Part shown: one piece after another, positions 20,222 to 34,700 of the stretch | Layout of the letters: the number at the start of each line of letters is the position of its first letter | Position numbering within the stretch: position 1 is the first letter of the stretch | DNA from: Gyrodactylus bullatarudis | Lineage: Eukaryota; Platyhelminthes; Monogenea; Gyrodactylidea; Gyrodactylidae | Length of the DNA: 64,000 nucleotides | Assembly (NCBI GenBank): GCA_012064415.1 | Contig: SSNU01000064.1 | Span: 464,525 to 528,524 of the forward strand | Direction of reading: 5' to 3' | Notes under the pieces: model-generated | The model's database searches: none | The model's input: only the letters and a program-made list of their open reading frames with translations | Told to the model about the DNA's origin: nothing | Position numbers and translations under genes: made by a program

Positions 20222-22788
20222 ATAAACATTAAATAGATTCTTCAGTTTTGTGGAAATTTATAAATTATAAAGTTTTTTAAATTCTTTTTTAAATTCATCA
20301 TTATCAAGAGTTTTCATCTTATGATTAAGTTTTTTAAATATGTTTTTGGCTTTGTTGAAAATTGATAGCTTTTTTAGATTGCTATATTCAGGAACATTGG
20401 AGCGTAGGCCTTGACGATTGGAGTTAGCCAGGGGTGAGAGTTTGATTAGGGTAATTGTTTTGAGTTTTCTTCTTAGCCACAAGGAGTTCTTCGTGGATTT
20501 CATTTCAGTTTGGTATGTTGATGACAAAAGGCGAGTAATCTCGACTTGAATTGGAAAAATAAAGTTTATTATTCATGTTTTGCTGCGTCAATAAATTTTT
20601 TTGTTCGAAGTTTTTTTGGTGTAAAGTTCTATTTTAGAGTACAAAATTAGGGGTTTCCTAATCATCAATATTTTCTAATTGATAAGTCGTATTTATTTAT
20701 TAAGAATTTTTTCTCATAAATTAGGTCATGTATTGTAGAACTGGAAATGTCTGGTCATCCAGATGATTAATTAGAATAAGCAAATCAAAAAATAAAAGAG
20801 AAGGCCTTCAATTGGCAACAGTTTAATTGGGGAGGAATACACTTTATTTCCAGTTTTCCTGATCATATTCCGTAGTATTTGTTTCGAAGGATTAGAATGC
20901 TAATAGCCCTTTCAATCGTAATTACATTATATGCCTATTCAGGAGAGGAAAGAAGAATACTGCTAAATTTTTTTCTACTGGATGAATTCCTTCTCCTGTC
21001 TAAAGAGGGCTCTCAGTGTGTATTAATGGGAAGATGATACACGTTGTACTGCTATACCACATCAATGTTCTTCTTTCAAATTCACTAATACACTGAAGAC
21101 ACCCTCAAAACTAGCAAAAGACACATGTGTGCATAAGAATTTCTGGTTTTTTAAAGGAGGAAAGATTATTTGCAGAATAAGAGAGGTACATCACAATCCA
21201 GAGGTTGTAGTTAGTCGTCTAAAATGCGCATTTTGCATTCCCTATAAATAAGGGAGGAAGCCCATAGTGAATTTGATCTAGATGAAAAATTTCCAAAGTA
21301 ACGTGAGAGGAGAAATTCTTAGAGCATGAGATTCTGGTTCAAATGAACAAAAGACCTTCTACTGGAATGTACAAATTTCTAGACAAAACGTACTCGGTGG
21401 GAGTTTTTTTGTACATTTGAACGAATTAACGTCAAATAAGGCTATTCCTATTGCTATCCATCTTTTGACCATGTGAGTTAATGACAATTCATAAATTTTA
21501 CCATCATTGTAGCCTTCTTTCAACCAGTTATTGCTTCTCAGTTCTGATTATGAAATTATGTCAATCTTGTAGTTTAATTTCAACATTAATTGGTTTTTCA
21601 TATTTTTATTTCGGTTTACTTGTAAGTAGGTTTCTTTTGGTAATTTGCGATAAAGTATAAAAATAATACATGAAATCGAAAATATTATTAAATCTAACCA
21701 TCTGATCATTAGTCAATGCTTCATTAATTTCTTCGGCTCCTAAAGCTTTCTTATTCTACGACTGCTGGAAAATGCCGAGGGGATTTATTGACTGATTTTA
21801 AAGTGATCAAGTTTACTGAACGTTAGTCTAATGAAAGCAGAAAAATTTCGTCGTTCTAAAATTATCATTTTTTGATTCACAAAGCCTGAACTTGAATATT
21901 TAATAAAATAACGGGATCTCTATTCTAATATGAGATCATTGTTCGTACATTGAATTGAGTCGCAGGCATTAGATTTTGATACATGGCTGCAATATATAGA
22001 GGATGTCTTTTGAGCTTGGCATAAGATTGTAAAATTATCTAAAATCAATTACAGACATATTTCGTATATACTGTAGTAGTTATTCGAAGAAAAAATAAAA
22101 ATCAAAAATGTCTACTTTGATATTTTGCAGGAAAAACTCGATAGAAAAATAAACACTGATAATTTGAAGTGTAAAATAAATTTCGAAAAATACACTCCAT
22201 TGAAATCGTTTCATTGGAGGATTCTAATCTTAAAATTCCCCAAAGCAAAGAAAAAGGTGGCATTAGATAGCATTCATAAAGTGAGACTTAGACTTTATTG
22301 CTGAGAAAACCTTTGCATTGAATGAATTAATTTATTGATAATTTCCAAATGTACATAAAATTTTTCTAGCATAGTCTCATCCAACTGTCTCATACGACAA
22401 AGAGAGAAAACTAGCCTTTAAAATCCCATTTTTCATATCTATAGTATGATTGAATGAAATGCAAGCTCAAATCTGCGTTCATTTTACTTTCTCTCAGGAT
22501 ATATAAAACATAGGAGAATTCTCAATACTCAATACAATATAATAACAATACTGTTCTATGCGTGTGGTACGAGTAAAAGTTACTCAGGGAAAAGTAGACA
22601 GACACACTGATAGCTCAGTATTAAAATAATCATAAAATTAGAATATACAATTTCAGGGAGGGAGAAATATGATAGTTTTTCAAATTTATGGAATTATTGC
22701 GGAAGATTTTTATCATTATCGGTCTCCAAAATTCAACTTTTCTGGTTCAAATGTGAATACCACAAAGAGCCAGGAATATATGATCAGA
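20222..22788. other. Non-genic region downstream of TEX2
   Basis: An open frame at 20,258-20,527 (-), 89 codons rich in Lys/Leu, matches nothing recognised and carries no domain. The TEX2 3' UTR should occupy the part nearest 22,788. No other feature is supported. Confidence 0.5.
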
Positions 22789-25700
22789 TCAGTTATTTTT
22801 ATGATTGGCTGATGCAGTGGCATATGGTGAAGGTCCCGAGTCAATTTGATCACTGACTAAGAGAGGAACACGAAAATCTAACATATTTGGTAGAACTGCA
22901 ACCCTTTCAAATTCATGAGTCAGTTTATTTTCAATCCACTCAAGTATTCTTGAAACAGATATATTCATAACTCCAATCTGAGGTTTTGCTTTCAACTTTA
23001 ACTGGGGACATGGCCGGAAACCGAACCAAAGGCGATCTGACGGTGGCGGTGGAAGATTCAGGACAATTGTACCACTTAATTGAAATACCTGGTAAAAAAA
23101 GGAAGAAGATTAAGTTTAAATCAGCAGAGATTTTATTGATCTGAATAAAACATTTGGATAACATTAAAATTTTTGAAACATACATCAACACGCATTTTAA
23201 GAGGTGTCTTTGACATGTAGTCGATACCCTTGAGAATAACCTTGTTCTGAACCAAAGTTGATTTTGCAAATTTGTCAACCAGTCGATATATTGCTTTCTT
23301 TGTTTGTTTTTGGGATCCACTAAAGATGAAATTTGAGTAAAATTAATCAAGTAACTGACTAATTGATATTTTGGATAAGTATTGTCATCATATTTCAAGT
23401 AACTATGGGAAAGAAATCAATAAAACTTTCTCGAATTTGTCTGATCCAGTCTGTGGAGAGAGGAACGAAAGAAAATCCTACTTGCAATCACTTGAACTCA
23501 AGATCTCTAATTCCATCTTTCAAGGAGAATTTTTTTCAAATTCAAGTTCAACTCAAATAAAATCGTACTAAAAGATTTATAATTACAATTATAGTTAAGA
23601 ACTAGTTTAATCCATTCAATAATGCTTTGTGCAAATACAAATAAAGCGGAGAAACTGATGAAATCTGGGTTGTGCTTAGAAAATTATTTAGCAATTGAAA
23701 AGAAAAGAAGAAACAAAACCAAAATCCCCTTATTGAAATGCTTGAAAGAGCTTGGAAATTTTCTCCTACCGGTAATCAATCTCATTAGTGAGAGATTCGA
23801 TTAATTTGAGAATGTGATTCTGAATACTATAGAAACAAATTTGGTTAGTTCAGACGAATTCATTCATACATAATGTAAGAAGCATACTTTTCCAGAACCT
23901 GTTGAGAATTGTTGGTCTTGTCCTCTTCTGCTTGAGATTCGTCCTCAGCATCTGGTGTACTTTTGACCTCTGTATTCTAAGAGGAGAATATATTTTAAAA
24001 ATTAAGATTAAAGATTTTATTTAGACAATTAAAGTCCCTCAGTGATAGTTCAATCACACGTCATTTTAACAACTCATTATTATTCATTCAAGCCTCAGAA
24101 AATACCTAGTTTACCAGCCATTCGATAGAAAATTTATTAATCTCCTGAAATAGATCTCGGCTCTATCATTCGTCAAACTCGCGCTAATTTAAAGAGAGTT
24201 GATTTTTTTCAAAAAATTAATTCTTGTTTAAAACGTTTATTTTGAAAACCTACTTCCCAGGGTCATAGATAAAAAATAAGATAACTTTTATCGAGGAATC
24301 ATACCTATAGCTTCTGAACCAAAAATAATTGCGTTAAAACAACTGTAGATTCGTAATCAGCTTATTCAAAAAAAATTCTCTGGGACTTTAAAGGTTAAAT
24401 ATTATTTTTAATTGCGAAGCAAATTTGAACTTTGAATCCACAAAAAATCTATATGGAGACTAGTTTCTCTAAAATTATATTTGGAAGTATAAAGAGAACT
24501 TCTTTTCTCTATTGAATAGACCACTTGATAATGAACTATATTGTATATATATTGCTATTAGTAGTGGGAAAATATAAAAGATAGTCCAAACTATTTTTTA
24601 GCCGTAATGGATATGACTCTTATGACCAAGGCTACTTCAATTCATAAGGAAGCTGAAGATGTTCAAGAAAAAACAAGGCTATATCGATTGATTGAGACAA
24701 GGAAAGAAAAAAATTTGCCAGAAATAAATTAAACATTGATATCGTTCAGAATAGGAATTTTATTTATTTAGAAGGATTTAGAAAAATCTCAGGTCAAAGG
24801 ACATTGGATAGGATTGTGTAAATGTTTTATTGATTAGTAAATGAACTGTATAATCAAAGTTCATTCAATAGTTGTTAATTATAGGTATAATTAAACTTCT
24901 AAATCTCCTAAGCTACAAAAACAGAGTTCATTAGAACTTGACAGAATGAATTATTAAACTACAAGAAAACCAATGGTCTGAGAAACTACGAATAGCATAG
25001 TATAGAAAGTTATTCTTTTGGTACTAAATATTCATATTTAGACATCACGATAAGAATATTTTGTTTAAATATTAAATTCAAAGTGCAGACAATAATAAAT
25101 CTATTGTAGTCAATAACATCAAAATTTGAATGCTTGTACTATATATGATAATAAATTTAATAAATACCCAAAATAAATAAAGTTTTTAAAACTCATCAAG
25201 CTTCAAATTGTTAAAATACTACCAGAATTTAACTAAGACGATAAGTAGATAAGCGTTTAATTATAGTATTCAAGTAACAATAACTATTACTAATAAGTAG
25301 TAGACTCTTCACTCAAGTAGTGTGTTGATTGTGACACACAATTTGTGCAGCCCTTAAAGTCTCTTATTTTTATCACATATCATTATATCTACTCATTATT
25401 TAGGAAATTAAAAGAAGATATAATAGAGGTAATATACTTTAAAAATTATAAAAGTTAAGAGTTAATTCAAGATAATAATTTACAAATTATGAAAGAAATA
25501 GTAAGAGTTAGAGAAAATAAGAATAAAATGTAAGCTGAAAAACAACAAAACTCTCAAATAAATAACAAAATTGGAGAGAAAAGTGAAAAAGCTCACACTG
25601 GTCAAGTTAGTTGAAGATTATAGAAATAGTTTTTCTGAACGCATAGATTAGGTTTATTTAGGTTAATGATAAATTTTTCTTTCATCCATACATCTATGCT

Positions 25701-28700
25701 GTCGTCACTAGGATTTTTGTATAAAACGGAGAAATTAGAAATTGAAGCTGCATGTCTTTCTTGTCTAAGATGCCTAGTAACCGAAGTATCTTTCTTAAGA
25801 TGATCGTTCGCTCTTGTACAATTTTCAGTTGTATGTCATTATAATATAACTAATTATTCATTCAAGGCTGAGATTTACTACACATTCGACAGTAAGTCTC
25901 CTGAAATACACAAGGAAATCAGCTAAATCATTCGTGCTATACAAATTCAGAGAAAGTTGTCTTTTTTGAAAATCTACTTCCCACAGTCATAGATAAAGAG
26001 TAAGATTTATCGAGTAACCAAACCTGTAGGATTTAAAAATGCAACCCTATCTGCTAAAGCTTCAAATTTTGATCAATAACTCCTGAACTAAAGACAGTAA
26101 TTTTTGGGAATTATCTAGAGTATTAATAGCAAACGGAAAGACTGTATTTAGGGTGATTGAAAATATTGAACATAATCATTTACAGGTGAAAGTCCTGTAA
26201 AGTGAGAAGAGATAAATAAAAATCCAACTCTTCCCCGTTTAGGACAAATTTCACTCAAATATCATTGGTTCCCTGTAAGGACCAATCAGAATCGAGGATT
26301 GCTCATGGGGAAACATTTTTTTTTGTTAGACATGGATGTTTTTTTTCTTTGAAATCGAACATTTTTATTTGTATACAGAATTATAAAGATTAATGATTGT
26401 ACAAATAAGAGATCAGAGAAAGAGGGTTTAATGTGACCGGTGTGGGAGGGTTTGAACCTGGGACCGAGGATGTTATTTCTTATCCTGCTCTACAATAAGG
26501 CCTAAGAACGCTAAGAAATGAGTTTTTCTGATATTTGATTTCAATAGATATGAGAATATCATTTTTCTCTATCATATGATATAATTCTTTTCGGGAAATA
26601 ACTTCTAATAAAATAAAAAAATTGATAAAATATTGGAGTAAAACTCATACCATTAGAAAGCTGAGGAAAAACTGATTCATCCTATAAATTTACAATGCTC
26701 AGCGGATCATTACAAGGAATTCATAGGTGTTAAAAGTTCTGTCGTGCTCATTTTCAATTTTGAAATTAAAATTCAATCTTTAAACCTCAATCTGACAAAA
26801 AGTCATGATGATTCATTCTTTCACAATATGTCTAGTGTAGATTTTAACATGGGCATTGATGCCCCTCCCTCATATCCGTATCCACACAGTCATGTAATAA
26901 GTAATATGTGTAGAAAGGGAAAATTTAGCATTAACATACAGACAATCATTTCACACAACATGTGATGGGGTACTTTAGTTCAGATCCGCTTTGCTATTTT
27001 TATTAAGTTAGTTACACCTTACACAAAATTTCTGCAGCATAGCATGAAATTGGACTAATAATACTGTAGTACAATAAAAATTCCCCATGTGAAAATGATT
27101 GCTAAACAAAACTGGGGATGATCATTAATCTAGTGTTGTAATCACTTTTAGTTATCTTGGAATAGAAAACATTCACATTCTGCTACTGTGGATATGTCAA
27201 ATGCAGGGATATAATTTTAGTTATCGTAGTAGTAGTTAAAGTTAATTAATTCCAAATCAAGAGAGAATTCATAGAATTCCAGTTCCGCAATAAGCAATTA
27301 AAAAATGCAATAACAACCAATGATTTGATGGGGTGCGGGGGATTCTTTCAAAACTAACAGCATAAGATGAAAAAGAAAAATATAATAGCAAAATCTTTGT
27401 TTTAGAATGGAAATACATAATGCAATAGGGTCAGCTGATTTAGCAAAGATTAACATTTTATTGCAAGAGTGTGTTAGTTACTGACAAATTCTTGGAGATA
27501 CTGAACTTACTGTTGAATTGTTTTCAATTTCTTCAAAAGTGTCCATATCATTTGTTGTATCAGAGTCGGTGGTGGTTTCAGCTGAGTCTTCCTCATCAGA
27601 TAGGAACACTGCCTTTTTCATACGATTCTTGTTTGTTTTCTTTACAGTGTGTTTAATTTCATCAGAAAAGTCTTGGTCATCTTCGTCATCTGAAAAATAA
27701 TTTTATTATCTCGATCTTCAAGAGTGTATTCAGAACATACTAGCTTCTTTTTTCATTTCTTTTGATTTCATTAGATTTATTTTTGTTTCGAGCATAAGTG
27801 TGAAACAACCGGCATATACAAACTCCAATTCAAACCATACTCCATGAGTATCGACAAAAGGTTTTGCAGCTTTTCTAATTACAGGAATATCGTTGCCTAA
27901 TTCCACGTTAACAACAGTCAGAGGATCAATGAACGGTGGTACTTTGATCTTGTTTAATTTGTTCTGAATTCTCTGTTTAACTTTTTCGAGCCAGTGATCT
28001 TCACGGAAGAAATCCCAGAAGATTCTTCCAATAAGAGCATTTAACCAGGCCATTTGGTCATCACAAAAGACATTTCTAATGTTCAACTGAATAGCGAAGC
28101 TACTCTTTAACAGCCAATCAGCTGGCATACATTTGGCCATGTATCTAATGAAGTGAATATTGAGTGATACAAGAACTTTATTAAATACTTCTAGACTAGT
28201 CTTTGCAATAAAAAAAGAGGTATTTGCAAAATTAGTCTATAGAACCATTCATTTAATCAGATTTAGTTTAAACTTTTCCATACCTGTGAGTATTTAATTT
28301 TCACATTTAGTTTTAGTATTTAGAATATAGTCAAAAAAAAATCTTTTATAGTTAAAATCTAGTATGGTTTTCAAAAATAGTAAGTTAAATTTTGACGTTC
28401 AGAACTTTAAGCTTTCGAGCAGCAATTGATGCGGCCAAGAAGTAATCATTAAATTTTGGACAAAATTCTTGTAGTGCAGTGTTTTAGAAAGTAGACCTTG
28501 TTTAAAACTTTTCGGGAGTCATCAAGCAAAATTCATAAATAGCATGAAATGGATGAAGACTAAGGATATCTTTGAGCGCTGAGTTTGCAGATTTCATGAA
28601 AACTGACCCAATTTTTAAAAGGTGTGTTCAAGGATCCGAAGAGAAATTATGAGATTTTTGTATTTATAAATATACTATTTTTGATTAGATTTACTAGATT

Positions 28701-31700
28701 TGAACTATAAAAGATTTTTTTTGACTAAATTCTAAATACTAAAACTAAATGTGAGCAAATGTAGACTAGTTCTGAACAAAAAAAGAATTAAAAATAGACT
28801 AAATGTGAAAATTAAATACATGCAGGTATGGAAGTGTTTAGATTAAATCTGATTAAATGAATGTACTATGAACTAATTTTGCAAATACCTCTATATAATA
28901 TAATAAGGAATAAATAATGCTTGGGAATTAATTTCTTTAAATTGAAATGTCTAAAAGATAGATAATTGAATTCTTAAAGAGTAGAATCTTGTACGCATCT
29001 CTTCTCTTGGTAGTATTGTTAGGATATGATCCTTTGTTATATTTATCGAAAGAGAATTTATTCATTGGGGTCGTTAATGCTACTTTGTTCAAAGAGAATG
29101 CCATCTTGAAAAGGGGGAATCACTCACTCGAGTACAAATGAATGGAAATGATATTTTCTGCAATGAGAGAAATATCAAGACCAGAGGAGCATTAAATGCT
29201 TCCTAGTAAAACATGAAAAAGGAACTAGAAATAATGGTCAGGATATGAGAGTTGATGAAACGAACAAGTAAGACGTTCAGACGAGGTAAAGTATAGACCT
29301 ATTAACTCGATTTTCAAATTATTCTACTAATTAGTTGGGTTATATTCAAAAAGGTGGCACAAAATTTATGAAAAGTGGCAATTAATAAATTCTTAGAAAA
29401 TGATGAAATCCTTTCGAAGTGAAAATAAAGCAAAATTAGGCAAATTTGGTGCTCTACTAATGATTATATGGATAAATTTTACCTGATGTATTCAACGTAG
29501 ATTGGTTCGTCCTTGTCTTTATTCTGGTTACCTGATGAGAGATTCTGTAGATTACCGGAAACAACACCACTCTGGCTATTTGGAATGGAAAGAGAGTCAT
29601 TCTTCACAGAATAAGTTGCTGGGCCGAGAACTGAAGTGGCGAATTCTGACTTTGACCTATTCTCACGATTAGAGTTAATCACAGATGTTGGCTGTAAGTT
29701 ATCACAAGTGGCTGGATAACCAGACATTTGATCATTTCTCATGATGAAATTCTTGATTGCCTGCAGAAAATTTATTGGTTAATTAAAATTTGCAGAGTAA
29801 AATACACCATCTAATTACTAGTCCCTATTTCTAGGGTTGACTGGTTGTTTTTTAAAAGATTAATTTTTGTACATTGGTTAGTAGAGTTGGGAAGTAAGAT
29901 CTAATCTTAGTTTCGGCATTAATGGACTTTTTGAAAAACTATCCATTGATTGACGCTAATTATCAGAGTGGAAAAATTATCATGTATCGAAAAAGTTAAT
30001 CAAGCCTGGAAATAGGTATAGACCAAGTAGAGCAAAATACTTTGTTCCTGTATTGTATCTCTAAAATTTGAATATTTTGGTCAAAGTCTCTTTTTGAAGC
30101 TATTAGGCGTGTTACAGGAGAATTTGCTTACATTGTTTTAACCATGAAAATCACATTTTTGAAAATCAAAATGAAAATTTTTCATGTTCTGCTATACAAA
30201 AATCCCATTTTTCCTAAAATCATCAAAATTTACCTAATTTCCTAGGAATTTCTTTTAGACTCAATTTTTACTATAAGCCCTATCTTTATTCGAAAAGTTG
30301 CAAAAATCTTAATTTTGTCCTTTCTCGTAGTAAAATTCATTGTAAAAATCTTGGCGCGTGTTCAGAAATTGTCATTTTCAATCGAGATTTTTATACCAAA
30401 ATAAGCTCGAAAACGTATGGCTCAATAGGAAAAAAGGCTTAGTGTCGAATATTTCAGTTCTATATTAGAATAAAGAATTTTCCATAAACTTGCATAGCAG
30501 ATTTATAAATTTCAGCTATTTTCATACATACCGATGTAAGCGAATTCTCCTAACAGGAGACAAGTCAGACATGTGAGGGAATGAAAATGTTTATACTTTT
30601 TTAGAATTGTACTGCGAGTTTTAGGGCAAAAAAAGAACTCAAATTAGATAAAACAAAAAATTCGAATATTTGTCGAAATCTATACGATAGAAAATTTCCA
30701 ATCTTCTTTTTACTAACTGATGAGCAATCTTAAAAAGGATTTTTAAAAATTCCATACGGTGTAATTGATAGGGATAAAAATACACCAATAGATGTAGAAG
30801 AATACAGGCACAATGTGCCTTGAAGCATGCTTATAAAAGTACATTAGTTTTTTATTTTTCTAAAATAAATTATTTCTATAATAAATGAATCTTTTTAGGG
30901 TCGATGTAGATGTTACGAACATCATTTGGGACATAATGTATCTAATTTGAAATCCAGAGAAATCAGAAAACTCTCAAGCTTTCTCATTCTAATTAAAGCG
31001 AAATGGACTGATCTGTTTTGAGTTCATCAATGAACATTTCATTTCTATCCAATTACATTACTATATTCACATTGTTAAGCTGTCATAGGAAAATTCTTGT
31101 ATTTTGATAAATAGTTGAATGGGAAATTACGAATAAATGTATAAATGAACACTATTTAGCGGGATTGAAAATCAAGAAAGCGAATGTTAAAATGTTTGTT
31201 TCATTGAAGAGTTCCTAAGAATTGAATTAGCATAAACTGTATCAAATCGATAATTTTATTTTGTATTTACTCCACCATTAAGAATTAAATACTGTATTAT
31301 TATTTTTCGCGTTCTACCTCTTCATTCTAACAGAGTTGGAGAATTTATCAGATGGACAAGGTCAAAATACAAATGCGCATTTAGAAGATGCATAAACTTG
31401 TCCTATCATTACTTTCTCCCTTCTTCTAAATAATTGAAAAATTTACCTGTGAACCCTTGCATGAGATTTGTCCTAAGTAAGTCGGGAATTACACAATATC
31501 ACATAATTTATATTCTAATCAACCCTTAACCAATCTTGAAAATCTTTAAAAGTTTCAGAGAGATGTCCCAGAATAATCCTTATTACATGGAATTTCCATC
31601 GGAACCTCATTTAGAATCGTTTTTGAATTAGTCTTTTTCATTTCCTCTTTCCTATCAATTTATCAATTTTCCTTAATCTATTGAAAGAATTGGCTTGAAT

Positions 31701-34700
31701 TTCATCAAGTATTGAAACCAAAATAAGAGAATCATCAATCTTTACTAGGCTAATTTTCCTAATTGAAATTCTAATTACTGAATTATTGTAATTCCAAGAA
31801 TCCATTTATTGATTTAAAAAGCAAGAGAGATTTGATTCAGATCAGCCTACTATGGATCGTATTTGATCATTTATTGATCCGATTGACTTTGGAAAAGGAG
31901 TTAGAAAATGAAAAGAGGTTTAAATTTCAATAAATAATCGGCTTAACTAGACACGTGAATTAGTGATTATCAGACGGCGCATTGAATAGGACAATTAGAG
32001 AGATAACCTAAGGCATCGAAATTTTCCCCCCGAAAGAAAATTTTAATCTCAATTCCGAGGTGTGGTCTCGCACTGTCCTAGAGAGAAATTTCATTTGAAT
32101 ATTCTAGAACGTGTAATCAAATCTTCAAAAAATGATTTGATTAAGCCCTTTGAAAGTTCCATAATGGCCCAGTTCTTAAACAAAAAATAGCTGGCAATCT
32201 TTTCAATTTTAGAAATATCTAAAGTCTAAACAAAAAGAGTAATCATCTACCTACAGGTACCAAATATGTTTGAATTCATTTTAGTTTTAAATAGTAATAA
32301 AATTTTATCGCACTTCTCGTTGAGAAAAGCTTTTAAAAGATTGGTCTATAACGTTGTTCGCTTGCTACATACATTTACACGCCAGAAGAAGAATACAACA
32401 TGTATTCAAAATATTTTGTGAGTCCAAACTGTTTTTATCAGCGTAATCTAAATGTTTTTTATTCTAATCTTAATTTTTTCAAGTGATGAATTACATATTA
32501 TAAGAGTTATTACTCTAATAATTCTAATTACCATAACAATCACTAAAATTTTTATAATCCTTATTCTTTAAGAAATACTACACCTTTCTCTCCTCTTTCT
32601 TTTTCTACGGATAGACCAATACAAGCCAGAAGACAGCATAGTCAGGTAGCAAGCGAACAACGTTATAGTCAATCTATGCCGAACAGCTCCCTGAAGAACT
32701 ACTTGGTTCAAAATTATGATTGAAACTTTTAAAAATTTTAAAAGGGATTTATTAAGTTCATTCATAATTAAAGACGTTTGGGTAACTTTGGCTAAATGTA
32801 CGATTGTTTTCATTGAAAAATAAACTTAAATGAAGATGATTAAATTTAGAATTTTTTATTGATTCTTGAATAACGCAGATGACAAGATTCAAACTGAATA
32901 TTATTACAGGTTTATTTGAATGCTTAAATGACTCACAAGCGAGGGTATAATTTGTAAGGGTTTTCCAATGGAGGCTGCATACAATCGCCTGTACCAGCTC
33001 TCCTTTTCTCGATCCGTCCTTCCGAAAAGATAAATGTTTGCTGCTCCAATTATTTTTTGAGTTCCTTTTGAGATGTTTGAGTCTGGGGGAATGTCCTCGT
33101 TGAAATTTTGAATTCCTCCGTTACCAGTGCTAATGAAGGAATTTGACTTTTTCAATGAATCTGGATTCTTCATTGGCTACGGAGGAAAAAAAGCTCAATA
33201 TTTCTTCTAATGAATTATAAACTAAAAGATACATTTATCAAAATGAAAAAAGGGAACAAATTTCGAAATTCAAAGACTAATTTCAGGGACTAAAGGTTGA
33301 GAGAATTTGAGGCAAAAATAAGATTGAAAAAAATTATTTAATTTTGAAAAAAAATCTAATTTGCATAATTGAATAACGGGATGCATGCAAATGAGAAATA
33401 ATAATTTTCAAGACTATTCAAAAAAACTGAAGCTATTCTGCATGAACATGGGGGAATTCATCGATGAAACATGAGATAAGTCAATTTTCTATAAGATATA
33501 CAGATTACAGAAAATTTATATTTTCCGGATGGCCAATAATTGCCTCTAATCAATTGTTAATGTAGAAATTTTTATTCTATTCTTTATTTAGGGGTGCATT
33601 TTTTGCATCAAGATTTTTTGCATTAACGATTCACCATAGAAAGAAAAGAAATTTGAAAAAATCTCTTTTTATAAAAGTTTAAATCTCGAGTGAACTTCCC
33701 TCTTTTAGAACTTTGAGTTGTAAATTTTTGTTGATTTCAAGTGAGAAAGTGATCCGAAGACCAAAGATGATCAGTAGGCAGAAACAAAGATATGATTTTG
33801 GACAGAATTTACCATATTTTACAAATGAATACTATATCAACAAAAACGTCCGGCTTGAATCAATGAAAGATTGTTTTTCTGAATTTTTATTTCAAAAAAA
33901 TAATGTTGTACAGATAGTAATTTCAAGAATATTTATAAATTTTTGAGAGGAAAATCGAAATAATTTTCCCTATTTACTATCCAGTGATCCGTACGAATCT
34001 CTGCTTTCACATGATTCTCTGTTACAAGTTATAAAAATGATATTGCAGTATAAAGCTAGTTGACATGAAAATGAAAATTTGGTGATTTTACAAAAAAACC
34101 AAAGTCAGAAATCAAAAAGTAGTTCTTAAAAATTCAATTCTGCTATATTTGGAATTTTGTAAAGGTCCCTATTTCCCACTTTTTAAGGGTTTGGGCTCAA
34201 CATTTATTTTCATTTCGAAGGTTTAAAGTAATTAAATGCTGATACTTGGAAAAATTAAAACCCTTTCGATACCATGGCTGAACGAATAAAGTTTCAGGCT
34301 TAATTCTCTCACAGAATTACCTAAAATGTGATGATTAAAAACATTTACTAGGACAAAATTTTATGAAAAGACACATAATTTCATCAGGGTCTGATTTATA
34401 TTGAAATTCCCATCTACTGGTGAGTAATTTAGGGTGAAACTTTGCCAATGAAGGGATTTATTTGAAATTTAATTGTTTCAAAGACTCAATTAATGTCAAA
34501 AAGGATATCTTTTAAATTTCATTCGATCTTATTACAAATTAACCTAGATATTGAAGATCTAAGGTAAAATTGGGGTTGAAAATTGCCCCATTTTCACGAG
34601 ACTATTGATGGAACTGCTCATTGGTTTCATGCATAAAAAATATACCTTGTTTTGGATTAACTATTTAGCTTGTACGGAAATTATTATTATCTCTGAACAT

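Noticed and set aside
20258..20527. 89-codon Lys-rich minus-strand frame
   Set aside because: No similarity recognised and next to a transposable element; kept only as a note in the spacer entry.
27570..27620. Second hammerhead candidate on the minus strand (CTGATGA followed by GAAA)
   Set aside because: The segment between them cannot form stem II, and it lies in TEX2 coding exon 11 (acidic SDEEDSAE region).
32568..32813. Minus-strand frame with a hydrophobic segment, considered as a TEX2 exon
   Set aside because: Overlaps a repeat with a second copy at 36.7 kb, and TEX2 phases join correctly without it.
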